DNA of 36,247 nt from NCBI GenBank assembly GCA_039028975.1, contig JBCCHB010000162.1:1-36247 (forward strand), written 5' to 3'. The notes under the pieces were generated by a model. That model was not told the DNA's origin, searched no databases, and saw only the letters and a program-made list of their open reading frames with translations. The DNA is from JAHBNG01 sp039028975. Its GTDB lineage: Bacteria > Chloroflexota > Anaerolineae > Caldilineales > Caldilineaceae. This document shows, in pieces, positions 34,313 to 36,247 of this stretch (positions are counted from its first letter, which is position 1; every line of letters begins with the position of its first letter). The translations under genes were made by a program, and so were the position numbers.

Positions 34313-36247
34313 ATGTTCATTTCAGGTCTCGTCATCACTGGTGGTGCTGCTGCAGGGTACTGGGGTGTCGAACGCTATCGAAACAAGCGGAGGTCGATGA
34401 CTCTCGGCGAAGCCCTCGCCCGACCAGAAACGCATGGGAATCTACCAAACTTTAAGGAGGCTAACGTCTTTGGCGGGTTGGGAAAATCGCTTGCCCAAAG
34501 ATTGACGCCAGACCATCTACTCCCTCCTGAAGCAAAAGAACGGTTGCAGCAGGTAGATGACCGCTATCAGCTCTTCATCCATAACACGGTGGACCGCCTC
34601 TTTGGCACCCATTATGACAAGCATCTGAAAGCGCTGGGCGGCACATCGGGGGTCGATGCCATTCCTGAAATCGTCAAACAGCGCAACCGCCAAGCTGGCT
34701 ATGCGGGCATCTCCCTGGTTCTCTTTCTGACGGGTGTTCCCTTGGCCATAGCCGCCGCGGTCGCCATCAACCTCTATCTCGGTGCGGTGATGATTCAGAT
34801 CGGGCTCAAGGACATGTGGGAGAAGCGCACCTTGACGGCACGCGGACGCAATGTGCTAGTCTACGTTGGCATCATCGCCACGGGCTATCTGGCGGTGCAG
34901 AGCGCGGCGATGATGTTTGGTCTGCTCATCGAGAAGTTTATCGCCACGGTGCAGGGACAATCCCACGAGCGGATGGTCAATGTCTTTGGCGCGCTGCCGC
35001 AGACGGTCTGGCGCATCAAGGATGGTATCGTTGTCGAGTGTCCGCTGGCCAATGTGGAAGCAGGCGATGTAGTGGTGGTCTATGCCGGGGGCGTGATTCC
35101 AGTGGATGGTGAGATTATTGACGGCTATGCCAGTGTCGACCAACACGCGTTGACCGGTGAGGCGCAGCCGGTGGAGAAGGAGGTAGGAGATCGTGTCTTT
35201 GCCTCAACGCTGGTGCTCATGGGTGAGATTCAGGTGCGAGTACAGCAGGCCAATGCAGAAACGCTGGCGGCCCAGATTACCGAGATTCTCAACAACACCC
35301 AGAGCCACAACACCCAAGTTGGTCTGCGCGGTGTCAAAATCGCAGACAAAGCCGTCTTTGCCACAACCGCATTAGGACTGTTGGCTCTACCCATCTGGGG
35401 CGTGAGCAGCATGTTGGCGGTCTGGAGTGTGCAGCTTGGGACCATGCTCATGGCAACGACGCCGCTCTGTCTGTTGGCCTATCTAGACATGGCGGCGCGC
35501 AGCAACATCTTGGTCAAGGATGGGCGCTCGTTGGAACTATTGAGCAGCATCGACACGGTGGTCTTTGACAAAACAGGGACGTTGACCTTAGACCAGCCGA
35601 CCGTTTGTGGGGTGCATATCTGTGGCACGTTGGATGAAGATGAGCTGCTAGCGTTGGCAGCGGCCATCGAACAGCATCAGTCCCACCCCATCGCCGCGGC
35701 CATCCGGGAGGCGGCAGAGGCAGAAGGCTTGACCCTGCCAGTGGTGGATGCAACCAGCGTGGAAGTGGGCTATGGCTTGGCCGTGTTCTTTGGGGGACAG
35801 CGTGTCCAACTGGGCAGCCAACGCTACATGGGCTTGAGCGAGATCACCATTCCTGATGAGATTATCCAACTTGCTAGCGAGCGACAGGCGCGGGGACACT
35901 CGATTGTCTATCTGGCGGTGGATGGCCTGTTGCAGGGAGCTATCGAACTCCAGCCCACTGTACGCCCTGAGGCCAAAGCAGTAGTCGATGCACTCCATCA
36001 GCGGGACATTGAGCTGGCCATGATTACCGGCGACCAGGAAGCCCCCGCGCAAGCATTGGCCGCTACATTGGGCATTGATCGTGTTTTTGCTAATGTGTTG
36101 CCTGAGCAGAAGGCCGACCTAGTACGTGAGCTACAGGAGCAAGGCAAACAGGTGATGTTTGTGGGCGATGGCATTAACGACAGCATTGCCCTCAAACAGG
36201 CCCAGATCTCCGTTTCCATTGCTGGTGCCACGACGGTTGCCACCGAC
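34313..36247 (+). CDS. P1-type ATPase without HMA domain or CPC motif, N-terminal leader shared with ABC exporter (3' end outside window)
   Basis: 645 residues are visible. Actuator motif LTGE (T281-E283), phosphorylation site DKTGTLT (D419) and hinge GDGIND (618-623) show a functional-looking P-type ATPase. The membrane motif that is CPC in heavy-metal pumps reads MATTPLCLL (380-388), so only the proline stays and both cysteines are gone from their places. No HMA metal-binding domain precedes the membrane part. Instead there is the leader MFISGLVITGG (residues 1-20), ALARP (34-38) and LAQ-x-L-x-PD-x-L-x-PP (60-72), collinear with the ABC exporter at 2723. AAAGGAAAC supports the ATG. It follows the adenylation gene by 47 nt. 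It belongs to poorly characterised P1 ATPases; the substrate cannot be given. Confidence 0.9.
   Translation, partial: MFISGLVITGGAAAGYWGVERYRNKRRSMTLGEALARPETHGNLPNFKEANVFGGLGKSLAQRLTPDHLLPPEAKERLQQVDDRYQLFIHNTVDRLFGTHYDKHLKALGGTSGVDAIPEIVKQRNRQAGYAGISLVLFLTGVPLAIAAAVAINLYLGAVMIQIGLKDMWEKRTLTARGRNVLVYVGIIATGYLAVQSAAMMFGLLIEKFIATVQGQSHERMVNVFGALPQTVWRIKDGIVVECPLANVEAGDVVVVYAGGVIPVDGEIIDGYASVDQHALTGEAQPVEKEVGDRVFASTLVLMGEIQVRVQQANAETLAAQITEILNNTQSHNTQVGLRGVKIADKAVFATTALGLLALPIWGVSSMLAVWSVQLGTMLMATTPLCLLAYLDMAARSNILVKDGRSLELLSSIDTVVFDKTGTLTLDQPTVCGVHICGTLDEDELLALAAAIEQHQSHPIAAAIREAAEAEGLTLPVVDATSVEVGYGLAVFFGGQRVQLGSQRYMGLSEITIPDEIIQLASERQARGHSIVYLAVDGLLQGAIELQPTVRPEAKAVVDALHQRDIELAMITGDQEAPAQALAATLGIDRVFANVLPEQKADLVRELQEQGKQVMFVGDGINDSIALKQAQISVSIAGATTVATD

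Overview
The window looks like a Chloroflexota chromosome segment, perhaps Caldilineales or Anaerolineae. This rests on gene content and is tentative: a Roco protein, a Ras-like protein, XisI debris, several phytanoyl-CoA-dioxygenase-like (PhyH) oxygenases, a ThuA-like protein, sugar ABC importers without their own ATPase, and an AAA-ATPase-like/PD-(D/E)XK protein. Base composition looks near 50% GC. I see no rRNA, tRNA, CRISPR array or intact transposase.

Layout. (1) 1-4798, plus strand: the 3' part of a Roco GTPase gene with DNA-identical leucine-rich repeats, then 21 nt later an ABC exporter with an unusual N-terminal extension of about 100 residues. (2) 4813-9367, minus: two paralogous PhyH oxygenases flank an orphan family-5 solute-binding lipoprotein and an FMN-binding PNPOx-like protein. 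(3) 9802-14062, minus: a heterodimeric ABC exporter (one degenerate ATP site) followed by a Ras/Rab-like protein whose nucleotide-binding motifs are eroded. (4) 14093-15835: AAA-ATPase-like/nuclease protein. (5) 15915-24856: two sugar-type ABC importer sets (binding lipoprotein plus MalF/MalG-type permeases), one containing a HAD phosphatase, separated by a plus-strand DMT transporter. (6) 25176-29920, minus: DUF1304 protein, third PhyH oxygenase, aldo/keto reductase, ThuA-like protein and an APH-like phosphotransferase. Two gene remnants lie at the borders of the PhyH gene: a truncated xisI and a nuclease-like C-terminus.

(7) 30470-36247, plus: the most striking region, a compact operon. It encodes an acyl-CoA-dehydrogenase-family protein of the prolyl-carrier-protein dehydrogenase type, a TauE/SafE-type membrane protein with a frameshift near its 3' end, a free-standing NRPS adenylation domain, and a P1-type ATPase cut by the window end. 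By manual alignment to GrsA the adenylation pocket reads DLFYLALVCK, which I recognise as the L-proline code of pyrrole-forming enzymes. Proline activation and oxidation of the pyoluteorin/prodigiosin/anatoxin type is therefore the best reading, although no carrier protein is visible. The ATPase lacks the CPC metal motif and carries the same roughly 75-residue N-terminal leader (MFISxLxITGG...) as the ABC exporter 31.6 kb away. These two unrelated pumps sharing a leader is the best candidate for something undescribed here.

Several intergenic regions hold repeats: a 171-bp imperfect palindrome, nine copies of an 8-bp unit, and a 64-bp partly palindromic element found upstream of two genes. Perfect inverted repeats of 10, 16 and 17 bp each enclose 23 nt.
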